DNA from: Haemaphysalis longicornis
Lineage: Eukaryota > Arthropoda > Arachnida > Ixodida > Ixodidae
Assembly: GCA_013339765.2 (NCBI GenBank)
Contig: CM023448.1
Location: forward strand, 330,850,941 to 330,914,940
DNA: 64,000 nt
Direction of reading: 5' to 3'
Position 1 is the first letter of the stretch. Each line of letters opens with the position of its first letter. The notes under the pieces are model-generated. The model was not told the origin of the DNA, did not search any database, and saw nothing but the letters and a program-made list of their open reading frames with translations. Below, piece after piece: positions 1 to 12,400 of the stretch. The translations under genes and the position numbers were made by a program.

Positions 1-59
1 TCGTTCCTTGCATGATTAACAGGACTTGCATCTACAACCTGGAGCATCTGACGTGTACA

Positions 60-325
60 CGGCCGCGGCGGCCGATTTTCTGATGGAGGCGAAAAGCAAG
101 AACGCCCGTGTGTACGAGATTTCGGCGCACGTTAAAGGTCCCCAGGTGGTCAAAATCAATCCGGAGAACAGCAACGATGAAAACGCTGAATTCAACAACT
201 CTTAATTTGATTCTTCTTTCCGTTAAAGATCCCCAGGTGGTCAAAATCAATCCGGAGCCCTACACTACGGCGCGCCTCATCGCCTGCGTTGCGTCGGCAC
301 GTTAAACCCTACAATCAATCAATCA
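60..325 (+). repeat. Tick-type SINE with internal partial duplication
   Basis: A short interspersed element lies between a 14-bp direct repeat, ATCTGACGTGTACA, at 46-59 and 326-339, which I read as its target-site duplication. The body begins with a TTTTCTGATGGAGGCGAAAA block, passes through the core CCCCAGGTGGTCAAAAT and ends in an (AATC)n tail, the expected layout of a LINE-mobilised SINE. The core segment occurs twice (about 133-166 and 220-258), separated by about 55 bp of other sequence, so this copy carries an internal duplication. Other copies occur at 8756-8907, 53076-54510 (split) and 59340-59525. Confidence 0.8.
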
Positions 326-339
326 ATCTGACGTGTACA

Positions 340-1395
340 GATGTAGAGGGGGATTGCAAATGGAATGCAAATGGAGCAAGCAGCCTTCAATATAAGCTAC
401 GCCATCTGACTGTCAGATCTAGAAGGTCCACACATGCTAGATCTCTCAAAGTGTTTGAAAATACGGTTTGCTGTTAGATTATGATGCCCACTCGTTGGAG
501 CGATGCGTATTTATTAATTAACACCCCTGCAGCAGCCAAGTGTGAAATGAGGTTAGGTCTTTAGCATACATTGCACAAAATGTGTTTATTCTGTCTTCAC
601 AAGTCTAATTTGTATTTGAAGGAGTTAAAAAAACAAAACAAATTGTAGCCCTATGCTCTACTCCCACTCTTCTTTTGAACGACTGTGGATCATCACAGAA
701 GCCTACATCAGCTCTTATCGATAACGACGAGACGGTCAAGATAATGCTGTGAGAATCCTTATCAGGTGTGAAAAATTAGGTTGGCAATTTGTTTGGCTAA
801 GCAGTGGTGTTCACTGAGCAGGTGACACCACATGTATCATTGGCTGTGTACTCCACTGTAAGGGTTCTTTGATAAGGAGACCCACATAGTGCTTCAAGCC
901 GTAAGGCCAGTGATGACATCAATAAGTGCTAGTGACAAAAACAAAACCTTGCTGCACAGTTACAGGAGCAGCTCATTTCAAAGACAACAGACTTGTTGAT
1001 CAGGCGCAGTTTTCTGTTCCCCTTCTGTTTACTCCAAGGTATGTGACCATAAACGCCACCTTTTTCAGCAATTCTGAGGCATGCTTGCATCACAGGTACT
1101 GTTACTAGTACACGGTCCCACCATTACGCTACAAAGAAATACACCCTTACAAATGCTTCAACTTTCGCACACGCGGCTCAGCTATCACCTGGAAACTGTT
1201 GAGGCAGAATAAGGAAACCATTTTAGCACATAATTCAGAATAATAAAATGCTTCACATGCAGAAGTCACTATACACCTGATGGCCTCTACTACATACAGG
1301 GGACCCGAATAAACGTCGCAAATCGCACGCAAGTTATGTCTACTCAGCGCCGAGCGCCAGTCAGCTGTTTGGGGGGACAGCGTGTTTTGGCATAC
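340..1395. other. Intron 1 of the Trabid-like gene (3' part outside window)
   Basis: This stretch lies downstream of the Trabid donor site at 1395-1394 on the minus strand. I see no convincing further coding exon on either strand, and no element with recognisable ends other than the SINE to its left. Confidence 0.5.
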
Positions 1396-1539
1396 CTTGT
1401 ATATGTCTAGTTCCTCGCTGGATGCTTCCTCTTCTATGAGGGTGGGCCGAGGGTTTTGGCAGATGACACAACGTAGGGCCTTTGGCCAGTTCTCGTAAGT
1501 GCAGTGCTGGCAGATCCATTTGGTGCTCAGGCGACTCAT
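1396..1539 (-). CDS. Trabid/ZRANB1-like deubiquitinase, first coding exon (partial gene)
   Basis: The exon encodes 48 residues starting MSRLSTKWICQHCTYENW and ending DIYK at a consensus donor (AAG|GTATGC, GT at 1395-1394). It contains one complete NZF zinc finger: W8, then cysteines at 10, 13, 24 and 27 (WxCxxCTYENWPxAxxCxxC). This closely resembles the first NZF finger of Trabid/ZRANB1, an OTU-family deubiquitinase that uses three N-terminal NZF fingers to bind K29/K33-linked ubiquitin chains and is linked to Wnt signalling. The second and third fingers and the OTU catalytic domain are not in the window and should lie beyond the left edge. I chose the methionine five residues into the open frame because it sits next to the finger as in the family. 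The gene is head to head with the PEBP gene. Another NZF protein cannot be fully excluded from one finger. Confidence 0.82.
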
Positions 1540-3380
1540 GGCTCTACCAGGCACAGCGTGTCTCCCAACCAGCTCTCCAACAGCATCTGTCGGCTGCCCT
1601 TGCTAGGACAGAGGCTCGCGCCTGGAAACAGTGCACGCAAAACTGTGCAATCGAGCGAGTTGTAGTGGTTTCCGAAAGCTACTCACGTCTGCACCTCGCG
1701 GTCAGCTGATTGACAACTCAAACGATGCAAAGAAGAAATGAAGTTTACCGATTGAAGTAAAACACAAAAAACTGACTAACTATCGATTTCCACAAAACTA
1801 AGTTGCGATTACAATAAAGAACCGCGCGGAAATGTTACTGCAGTCAGAGCAGACGAGTAACTGATGGGTTATACGGATGCGATGAAGTTTCGCAAAATGT
1901 ACTGCAACACTTCACACAATTTTTCTTCTTAAATATTTAATAATCACGTGAAAGAGAAGTAATTCGAAAGGAAGAACTCACCGCAGTTTGGTAACACCTG
2001 ATCCTCTAAATAGCTGTTTTTCGTATGTCATTGGAAAATGATTAGGCCTATCGCGCCACCTCTTCTAGCATTCGCAAACATCCTTCTGACTCGGGTCCAG
2101 ATTTTTAAAATTGGATAATCACTGCCGTCTCCTAGTGTCAGTAGTGCTAGCAGCGGCTTAAAAAACTTTTACTGGCAAGGTAGCGCAACATCGGACGTCA
2201 ACACATCAGAATGCCTAGTTACTAGGAGCAAAATTTTTGTACTGTCTTTAGACAGTCAGCGAGCAACCATATTTGTTTTCGGTACAAACGGAACCAACGC
2301 GCACATGCGCGCGCGGACTCTTGTCACAGATGGCGTTAGTTGCCACCTGTTCGCCTACGTTGACTTTCTTGTAAAAGTGTTATTCACGCTACAAACCTCT
2401 ACAAACGCTGATTGTTGGCTACTTTGGGGTAAAAAAAGTGTAACTGTTATTGTGGCACTCAAAAATCAGAAATGCTTCGATCTGTGTGTTCGCGAGCAAT
2501 ATTTGTTGCTCCCGCTCGTGTTTCTTTGACCTCTACCCAGAGAGCAGCATCTGCATCCGGCCTTCCATCGTCGCTTCGGCGTTTTCTACAGCAGAGCAGG
2601 TATTGTGGAATTTCGTGCGGATAAAAAGAAACACTTTAGATCTATTTACCGTAGAAATTGTGCGGAAAAAGGTCAGCAACAAAGACGCGTGTGTTTTTGC
2701 AACCGCAACTGGAAGCGTATTTGCAAGTGCCATTCGCTGGCGGGAGACCAAATCCTCCCCACGCCGGCTGAAGGGAAAATAGTCACACTAACTGCATTTA
2801 CAGAATTATTCTATCATCCGGCCCTCGGCTGTAATATATATTCAGTGAGTGACCATACGAATAGCGGTTTCGCATTTCGCACAATTTATCTGGACCACCA
2901 GAACTCGTCCTCGTGCGGCGCACGCAATAAGCCTAAGCGTGTTTGATTACAAGTGGCACGCATGGTAACTGTCCAGCATGTTTGTGCGGCAGGCGTGAAG
3001 TATTTATTGTCGAAAACCTTTTGAATGTTAGCACTGTGCTTTTGCAGGAGGCGTGTCAACTACATTTGGCGTTGTCGCGATCCAGGTGTGTGAAAATTCG
3101 ACGTACGGTTGCCATGTCGCAAAACCTGAGGGGCAAGAAAGCCTATCCGTCAAAAAGTTATTTCAGTGGGTTTAAACGCTCCCAACCTCTTGTGGCGAAC
3201 CTAGTGCGTGAAGGGAGGCGAGACGTCTTAGAAACCTGTGTAGAAATATTTTTTTTCTAGCGCTCAGCCAAAGGCGAGCGCTTGCTTGCCAAGACGCAGG
3301 GCTAGCCGGTTGGCTGTGTCCACGATTGCTCTGATAACGGTCCCTTGATCAGTGTTTGTGTTCCTTCTCTTTGCACTTAG
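1540..3380. promoter_or_regulatory. Shared upstream region of Trabid (minus) and PEBP (plus)
   Basis: About 1.84 kb separates the two divergent start codons, so the promoters and 5' UTRs of both genes must lie here unless further 5' exons exist. The PEBP coding exon is preceded by a good acceptor (TTTGCACTTAG|G, ending 3380), so PEBP has at least one non-coding first exon, probably within about 2.6-3.3 kb. A GC-rich stretch at 2285-2340 is a possible promoter core. No TATA box or start site can be placed with confidence. Confidence 0.4.
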
Positions 3381-3381
3381 G

Positions 3382-3474
3382 ATGTCTTATCAGAAGAGCG
3401 TTGGAACGTCAGATCTGGAGGCGAACCAGGTTGTTCCCGACGTGATTGACACGGTCCCGCAAAACACCGTGCAG
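3382..3474 (+). CDS. PEBP coding exon 1
   Basis: The exon itself begins at 3381 after the acceptor CACTTAG|G and holds the start codon at 3382. It encodes 31 residues, MSYQKSVGTS to PQNTVQ, and ends at CAG|GTGAAT. Phase 0 at its 3' end. Confidence 0.9.
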
Positions 3475-6400
3475 GTGAATGGCGCAACGGTTCAACGCTA
3501 ACTCTGACAGCTCCGTTTTTGTGAACATTGAGTGGGGTTGTGTTGTTTAACACGCGTTTTTTTTTTTTTCTGACCTCGTTTTATTGCAGGTGTCCTACAG
3601 TGATGTTAAAGTTGAGATGGGAAACACGTTGACGCCGACGCAAGTGCAGTGCCAGCCAATGGTTTCCTACCCTGCAGAAGCCAGCGCCTTTTACACCCTC
3701 TGCATGACTGGTTTGTTGAGATATGTTCTTGGATCCCTCAGGTTCGGCTGGTCATGTTGAACTAGTTCAAGCAGTGCACTGCCTGCACCTTGCTAGTCAA
3801 TTTGCCCAGTGGTGCAAGTGAATATGGAAGAAGTGACGCCCTTTTTTCGTCAGTTCTTCAAAAATAAATGCAAAAGCTAATGGAAAGTGCACAGCTGTTT
3901 CTGCACGATAGTGGTGCCAGCACAGAACTGGTTCAGGAACTGAGGCCAATTAGCAGCGAAGCCTACATGTTGTGCTGCAAATGCAGATCCTGATGCCCCA
4001 AGCCGTGCAACCCCGAAGTACCGGGAGTGGCATCACTGGCTTGTGGTGAACATTCCGGGGTGCAATGTCGAGCAAGGAGAAACACTGTCGCAGTATGTTG
4101 GCTCTGGACCGCCCAAGGGAACAGGTACGCTCTGGTGTTGACATTTTCTGGCTCATAACAGTGTCGTGTAACAGGCAGGAATTTTATGTGGCGAGCATAC
4201 AAAAAAGTATAGGAGGGCTGCACTGCTGCCTTGCTCCCAGATGGCGCAGCCGTCGTCGTGGCTTACACGCCATTGGGGTGGTCGCCCCCACCGGCACAAC
4301 CAAAGATTGTGTGGTGCTTGCGGTGCCTGCCTCAGTGGCCTAGGACACGATCGGAAATGGTTAACTGTGTTGTTTGAGGCTTCGACAGCCACTCAAAAGA
4401 AAAAAAAAAAAAGCCTTGAAACGAAAATGCCAGTGAAACTACATGTTTTTGCATACCGAAGGCTGTCTGCAGCGAATGCATGAAGATTCGAAAAAAAATC
4501 GCATTATCAGGATCCGGGGTGTCGTGTCAGATCAACCGCAGGGACTTCAATAATCCGCTAAACAGCTATCCCATCACCGATCGCCTGGGAATGATGCACC
4601 TGGAAAAAAAAAGCTTTACCATCCGTTACTAGAGAAAGTTGGCACAAACGCTTTCTCTCATCAAAAGTGCGTCAAAAGCTTTACTAAAAGTGCGTTCAAT
4701 AACCGTCAAACCTTCAAAGATCCAAATCGCAAGCGAAGAATGAACCCATGCGAAGATTTTTCACGCACTAAGTAAACGCATCTACGATCGATATAAACGT
4801 ATACCAATACACGGTTTATAAGATAAAGGTTAAATATTGTACTCCTTATTCGTCTTCGATGTGTATACAGTCTAATCCCGCTACAACGAAGTCCGCTTCA
4901 GCGAAATTTCTGCTTCAACGAAATAGTTCCAATTCCCCGTCAGCTAGCCATAGAAGTCAATGCAACAAAGTCCTCGGCACAACGAACCATTTGTCTGACT
5001 TGCTTTCGCTTCAGTAAAATTTTCAATGATTTAGGCTGGGTTTGAACAATTATTTTACAATAAAATAAGCATAGCACCAGCTATCTGTAACTTCTTATAC
5101 ATTCAGGACGCTTAGTTTCACCGAAAACATGCGCGGTGCACACGCACTGCTACCCAAAACAAAAACGAACTTGTAGGTGGACGCCATTGCTTGATGGTGA
5201 TAACGATGCGGCGGGCCGTCTTTACACGAGGCGCAGGCCAGGTTCACCAAGCCGGAGCTATAGCCAATCCGTATCCAGTTGAAATTGCGCGAATGTGCTC
5301 TGCTAGGTGCTGGCACAGCGCCATCATGTATGTGTTGTGAGCAGCTGTCCTTGCAGTTTTCCCTCTACAATTCTTCAAAGTCAAAAGCAAAAATAATGTT
5401 TTCATGTTTACTCTTGAACTCGCGTCATCCTATCTTAGTCCCAAGTGCCGGCTTGCCTGCCAAGGTCAGTTGCTGCCCTGCCTAGTCAGAAGATAAGATA
5501 ATGGCACCCCTCCTGCCACAAGCTAGGGAGGCTTCCAACCCCCTAGCAGCTATCTGCAAGTAATCAGTGGAAACACCTTGTACAGCAATACGCTTTGAAA
5601 GCACTTCCTCCTCAGTATCGCGCTCTTTGCATGCTGGCAAAAAAAAAACAGATAACCATAGGTATGTTTGTTATCGGAATAAACACGATGTTACTGCGCG
5701 TCACTCCTTTTTCTAAACATTGTATTATGCTGCCAATGATGCGGAAATATCCAGGGCTATTTTTCTTGCCCTTCCGTGCTGTGTTGGGGCAGATTTCACC
5801 TCAACGAAATTTTTTGCATGTCCCGTCAATTTCGTTGTAGCGGGATTCGACTGTAATAGTGTACGCCCCTCCAAGGTAATAGAGAGTTTTAGCAGTCCGT
5901 CCGTTCCGTCGTGTACAATGTTACCGGGTTGACCGGGACCCGTCTGCACCTGCGCGCGTGGAAGGGCGCGGAGGCGCGGACATGGCGAAGGCAGGCCCGC
6001 GGAACTAATCCTCCTACCGCGACGAATGCACAAGTGCCCAGACGATCCCGGTCAACCCGGTAACAACGTACACGGCGGAACGGACGGACTGCTAAAACTC
6101 TCTAATGTCCAGTGATTATCACTTCCAAAAAAATAAAAGCTCACACTTACAGCAACGAAGATGGAGTAAAGGTTATTGCAGCAGGGAAGAAAAAGCAAAT
6201 CGGTTGCAGTCATGGACCTGAACCATTTGTGATGGTTGTGACGGCCGTGTACAGCTTTGCTACCTTCAAGTCTTATACCTGTGCCACATGTATGCAAAAA
6301 ATGACATTAAGTGCCTTAAGTGCTTAAAGGAACCATGAAGACAAAATACAAGTTTGTTGTATTCAGAAGATTTCATGTCTTATAGTGCCCCCAGCTCTTC

Positions 6401-9400
6401 TCCGGATACAAACGATGCTTTATTCACTGAGAAATTACTCAATTTAGGTTAAAATTTTGATTTTCCCGCTAAATCGTGTGTTTTCGTGGTCTGCAATGAC
6501 ATCACGGGAACCGACCGCTGTGTCGGCCAATTCTGCAGCCTTGTTTACCATTAGTGAATTTAGATAGCACCATCATGTTGTTGCAAGCTGTTTTCTGCCT
6601 TTGGTTTGTTTTTGACCGTATTTAAAGCTGGCTTGTTTTTGTTCTGGGAGAAAATAATTGTTTCGTGAAACATAGTGCTCGCTCGACAAATATGGCCACG
6701 TAAGACACCCTGCTTGCGTCAGTCGGCCAGTGTCGTCTGAGACAACCTCAAAGCCCCGCAGTGCTGTGCAGCTAAACCAAGCATTGTGCGTGCAGTACCA
6801 ACAGCAGTACACATCGGTACTTTTATGTTTACGTGTGCTTTCATAACTTCCACTGTTTGTCCCACCATTCTTACCGATATAAAAAGAATGTGCGCTAAGT
6901 TTAAGTGCAAATAGCTTGTTCTGTAAGCTGGTAAGCTCTGCATAATTTGCTTTTGATTTTGCTGGCCTCTGCCAATCACAGAGCTGGCTGGTATGACATC
7001 ATATGTTCTGTTGCGGGAAATGAGCTAGTGTCGCATGGCCATTCCCTTTTTTCCTAATTGTGTAGCTTATTTGAGCGAAGTTTGCGTTAAAAGTGGTGTC
7101 AGTATGATTCTAACGAGGCAATCTTTCAAATGAACCAAACTTGTTTTGTCTTCATGGCTCCTTTAATGCCTTACTGCCGTCACGAACACCTTAAATCTGC
7201 CTACTCGAACGCGATGAGCACCAAATGAAGCCAACGAAACTCGGCGCCAGAGTGCGGACGCGGAAACGCAGTTGAACTTCGACATAAGACGATTTTTTGG
7301 GCACTCTTGGTGGCAAAGTTCTGAAGAAGACAAAGTTCACTAAAACAGCAGCAAAAGGTAGAATGTGATGTTACTCATCATTTTGAATTTTTTGGACTTG
7401 GCTACTGCTCGCAGGCGACGGCAGCTGCTGAAGCCACTTTTAACGGTTCATACCATCTTTTAGAAAACACCATATCTCATAATGCCTTCTTTCACAAGAA
7501 ACATTTTTAACCCTTGTAATGTTTTTGCTACATTAAAAACTTATAAAATATGAGTGCATTTCTCTTTTTGATCATTATCACCATCATGCCTAAGCACATT
7601 AAAGCCTTTGCGTGTTTGCATGTAGACGGCCCGTCCAAATAATGTAATTCGGTATCTTAAGGCCTTAAGCACTTGATGTCATTTTTCGTGTACGTGTGAC
7701 ACGGGTATTATGCGTTATGGTGAGTTTTTTTTTTTTTTTTTTTTTCCTCTCTCTCCTTAACACTGGAAACACCACGGACACTATAGGGTGGAAACAAGTT
7801 GGCCTGTTTCCGAAAATCTAAATACACCATTCCTGCAACTAGCAGTCGTTAAATACCACACAGGGTTCGCACAGGTCCTTGAAAACCTTGAAAACCCTTG
7901 AATTTAGAAGTGCCTATTTCAAGGCCTTGAAAGTCCTTGAATTTTTAAATGGTCCTTGAAAACCCTTGATTTTCCTGGAGAGAATCAATTGCCCTGTCTT
8001 TTCACGAGAATTTAAAGTGTTTTGTCGTGGATTTTAGGTGTTAACAAATGTAAAGAAACATTGCAACAATCAAATTTCAGTGTATTGCGTGAAACTGCAA
8101 CAAGTTCGAATTTTCATTACGAGGCAACATTGCGAGCAGGCACTTCTCAATCCAATTCATGTCAGGATACAATCCAGTGAAAGCCGTCTTGTGTTCTCTA
8201 TCTTGCATCTTCCATTAAGTCTGTGGACGCTCACTCATTGCATGTTTGCTGTGCCTCATATGCTCCATCTGCGTTTGCTTTTACATGCAAATGGCAGTCG
8301 TGTACATAGTTTTTCCTGCCTTGCAGCAACACTCGCCGATTTAATTTCATCTGATATCCTTGCTGACAAGCAAGAGATGCAGGCAGGATTAACTAAGTTT
8401 TGAAATAAGACAGCCTGAGCAAAACAGCAAGAAAAAAGAAAAACGCCAATCATGAAATAAAAAAAAGGTGGGGGAGCATTCATAAACCCGTTAGCGCCTA
8501 TCTAAATGTGCACTAATGTGCTTAGGTATTGTGCAATAAAAAAACTTTTGCATTGTGTTGAAAAAGTTATAAATAATCTCAGATAAAACATTAGATTGGG
8601 ACCTTGAAAATGTGTTTTCTGGTCCTTGAAAGTCCTTGAAAACCCTTGAATTTTTGCTTTTGAAGCCTGTACGAACCCTGCCACAGAAAACATCAGAAAC
8701 ATGAAAACAGGGTACGATGCCCAGTATGCTTTTAGGTACTACAGTTTGTGACGTCTCTGATGGAGGTAAAAAGTGAAAACACCCGTGTGTTCCCAAGATT
8801 TCGGCACATGTTGAAGATCCCCAGGTGGCCAAAGTTAATCCGGAGCCCCCCACTACGGCGTGCCTCATCGCCTGTGTAGCGTCGGCGCTTTAAACCTCAT
8901 AATCAATGTTTGTGACGTCAAAAAAAGTTGAGCGGCGCTCATTGGAGAAGCATCTATAGATGTTTTTCTGAAACAAGAGCTGAGCACGTGAAAGAAACAT
9001 AAATCACAGCTTTCCATGAGCTCATCGTATCTAAAAAACAGACTACAGCTTTTATACACTGTGAGGAAGGCTGCTTCCCTCACTATTGAGTCAGCCATCA
9101 TGCTTTCAGTTTCGTTTTCGCAGTGCATTGGTGCACAATTAACGAAGTCAATAACCTATGACGGTGAGCACCCGAGCTTCTGCAATTACTATACCTGGTA
9201 GGAAGTAGCTAAGCTAAAGTCCTTTCATTAGAAGCAGCAAAAGGATGAAGATGAGCCGCCCGACCTAATCTCCCATTTTCCACACGCAGGAAGGGAGAAG
9301 GAGGAGTAACACCTTATTTAAAATAGTGGTATCGGTAAACCGCACCCGGTTCGAACGTGATCACCTGTGAAATGAACTTGCAGCGAGTGTTTAGCCGACC

Positions 9401-12400
9401 GATCTGCCCTTGTGCTTTTCTGTTCACCTTGAGCCACCGTTGATAATCCGTAAAGAGTGCATTGCTCTGTCTGGCCTTGCTATGTTCGAGACGGGAGCGC
9501 GGGCAAGGACGACTACTGGACACAGCTGCCGTGAAGTGTTCCTTTCAGGCTAGGTTCTCGCTGCGCGAGAGAAGATATGAGATGGCTGTGATCGCCAGAC
9601 GAGGTGAAGTGAAGACGGCCTCCTGACGCCCTCCCCAGCTGGGAGCTTGGGATGCCACGCTTGATATTCGAAACGGCACTTGTTGCTTCAAAAGCTTCTT
9701 CGTCGCAGCCTTCCATGCTTGCAGCCGGCTGGCTCGATGGGGTCTGGGACGGCAAAGTAGGCAGGCACTCAGGCCACGTGAGCATCTAAGCGCGTTTCTA
9801 ATTCTGTCGGTGACAAATCATAAACGTCCAAGCCAGCCCTCCTTGGCCAGAGAAATGTCGTAATCTGCCATGGCTTGGAGCCGTAAAAGCTACCAATGCC
9901 AGCCGTTTACGCTCTAAACCGCACCGGGGCTTCGCTCCTATTTTGTGACTCAGTGGCTACGTCGTGAAAAAATGAAAGGGAAGGTGGGGGAGAGAAATGC
10001 CAGCTTTGTTTACTTTGGGCAAATAACGCATCATTGCTCTTAAAACAAAGCTGAGAAAGCTAAAACGTATGACCTTTCAGAACAAAATTTCATTCAGCCT
10101 TTAGTGCCCCCTCTGCCTCCGCGCTCTTGAAACCTCCTGTGCCTTTACTCATTTCCCCTGTCTTTTCGTACTATTTGAGCAAAGCCAGTGAAGCAACAGT
10201 CCCATTAGCCATGCGAAAGAGGGGCTGGCTTTTTGGCATTGGTGCTAGTATAGCCCTCTGCTGAAGTGACTTCCGCCACACTTTTCTCAGTGCCTGGGAA
10301 TAGCTAGGGGCCTCCCTTTCCTCCATTGAATGTTTCCCAGGTGCTGTAAAAACCAGTCTATGGCGAGTATTATATTTAGAACTCGCACAAGATTGCCTAA
10401 CAAGTGGGCAAGAAAATTGCCAGGGTTGAAAGCGAAACCTTCTTGAAGAGCTTTGTTAATGTATCGCACGCTAGTGCTAGCTCATTTGATGTCCAATGAT
10501 GCATAAAGGTACACTGGATGCAACCAGCAAGTTGGATTCAAACGAAAGTCTGACCTTCCCATAGCCACTTTAGCATTGATTCGGTGCTCAAAGATCTCTT
10601 AATTGCTGAGAAATTGCTAGTCAAATGCTGATCAAACATGACGCAAACAGTGGCTGCAGTCGCTGCTTGCTTAACCATGAACCAGAAGCAAGCGAGGCAG
10701 TGGCGATGTATAACGGTTATAGAAGCAACCGAATACAGTGCTACCGCGTACCGAACGGTTTGGTCAGTTTCTGTCAAATCAGTCGTGCATTCCCAAACTC
10801 CCATGACTTTTGCAGCTCCGGACGCCTAAGCAAAATGTTCCTTCGTAAGACCCGTTATCAGTATTGATGCTTTGTTGAAGAAAAACATTGTCCCTTTGAG
10901 GCCCCGCTAATGTTGGCATCGAACCAACCACTCGTGCGTAGCTCTCACGCTTCCTCGAAAAGCGGTTACCACCGCCCCAACTATAGATGAATGGCGCCAG
11001 GTGATTTAAGCACTATCGGTGCAAAGTTGCACGGTGTAGCCAGTAGCAGTGGCATATCTCTTCACGTTTTCAGTATTTTCTACCTTATTTTAAAAAACGC
11101 AGTGTCTAGAGTTACGTCCGACGGAACCCAAAATCGAAAACTAGAGTTACGTCCGACGGAACTTTAAGCCAGTTTCTAAGGTTACGTCCGACGGAACTCA
11201 GAATTGAAAACTAGGGTTAAGTCCCACCGACGTAACTTTTAAGCCAGTTTCTAGAGTTAACGTCCGACGTAACCCAAAATTGGCGAACAAGGGTTACGTC
11301 CGACGGAAACTTTAGGGCCCGTTTACTAGAGTTACGTCTGACGGCACCCAAAATTGAAAACTTTAGAGCTTCCGTCCAACGGAACTTCTTAAGCTGGTTT
11401 TTAGAGTTACGTCTTGACGGAACCACAAATTGAAAAACTAGAGTTACGTTCCCCCACCGGAACTTTAAGCTGGTTTCTAGAGTTACGTCTGACGGAAACC
11501 AATTGAACCTAAAGTTATGTCCGGCGTAACTTTTAGCGACCAACTGTTTTAGTTTACGTCCGGCATAGTGTTAAAGCACAAAAAATTTGCAGCTCTTGAA
11601 GACTCTTGAAACCAATTTACATGGTTCAAGAGTATTAATAGGGTGGGTGTCTAGTTAATATTTCAACCCGATTAGTTGGCATCGTAGAATTCGACTTATG
11701 CATGGATTATTCGGTTGTGTGGTTTTTTTAGAAAAAAAAAAAGACCACAAAGAATTATGTACATATCAGATCAATATGCTCATACACTTGTTGAGACACA
11801 TTCCGGATGAGGTAAGTACGTCATCATCACGGCGCATGATGCGGACGCGACGCTTATCAGCCTGTTCGTCACTCACATTTTTTTCTAGAACAGGAACATC
11901 AGCGCCCGCCATGAATGCCGATGGCGCCAATTAATCGCGCTTTTCTTACTACAGAAATAGTTTATACAACGGCAAAACGGTATGTATAATGCCCACTTGT
12001 CGTTTTTTGTACCGTGTATATTTGTAGTTATTTGAAATTTTGCCCTGTGGCATGGAGATACACGAGTTGAGATAAGAGTTGTCGATAAAATATTATTGAG
12101 TAGCTATTTTCCCGTCTGTTTTCGGTTTTAATCACTGCCATCTTTTCGCATACTGGCATCGTTTTCTGTCTTGACGTAAGGCGGGTTATTTGAACACGAA
12201 ATGGATACTCGGACATGCTTGCGTATAATTTCAACATGACATCGCGCGGAAGGGCGAGGCGCACCCCGCCGACGAATGTACTGAATGCCGGGACATTTAG
12301 CGAGGCCGGCCCCCGGAACTATTCCCCCTACCGCGACAAATGCACAAGTGGCCCAGACGGGTCCGGGTCAACGCTGTAGTACGTACACGGCGGAACAGAC

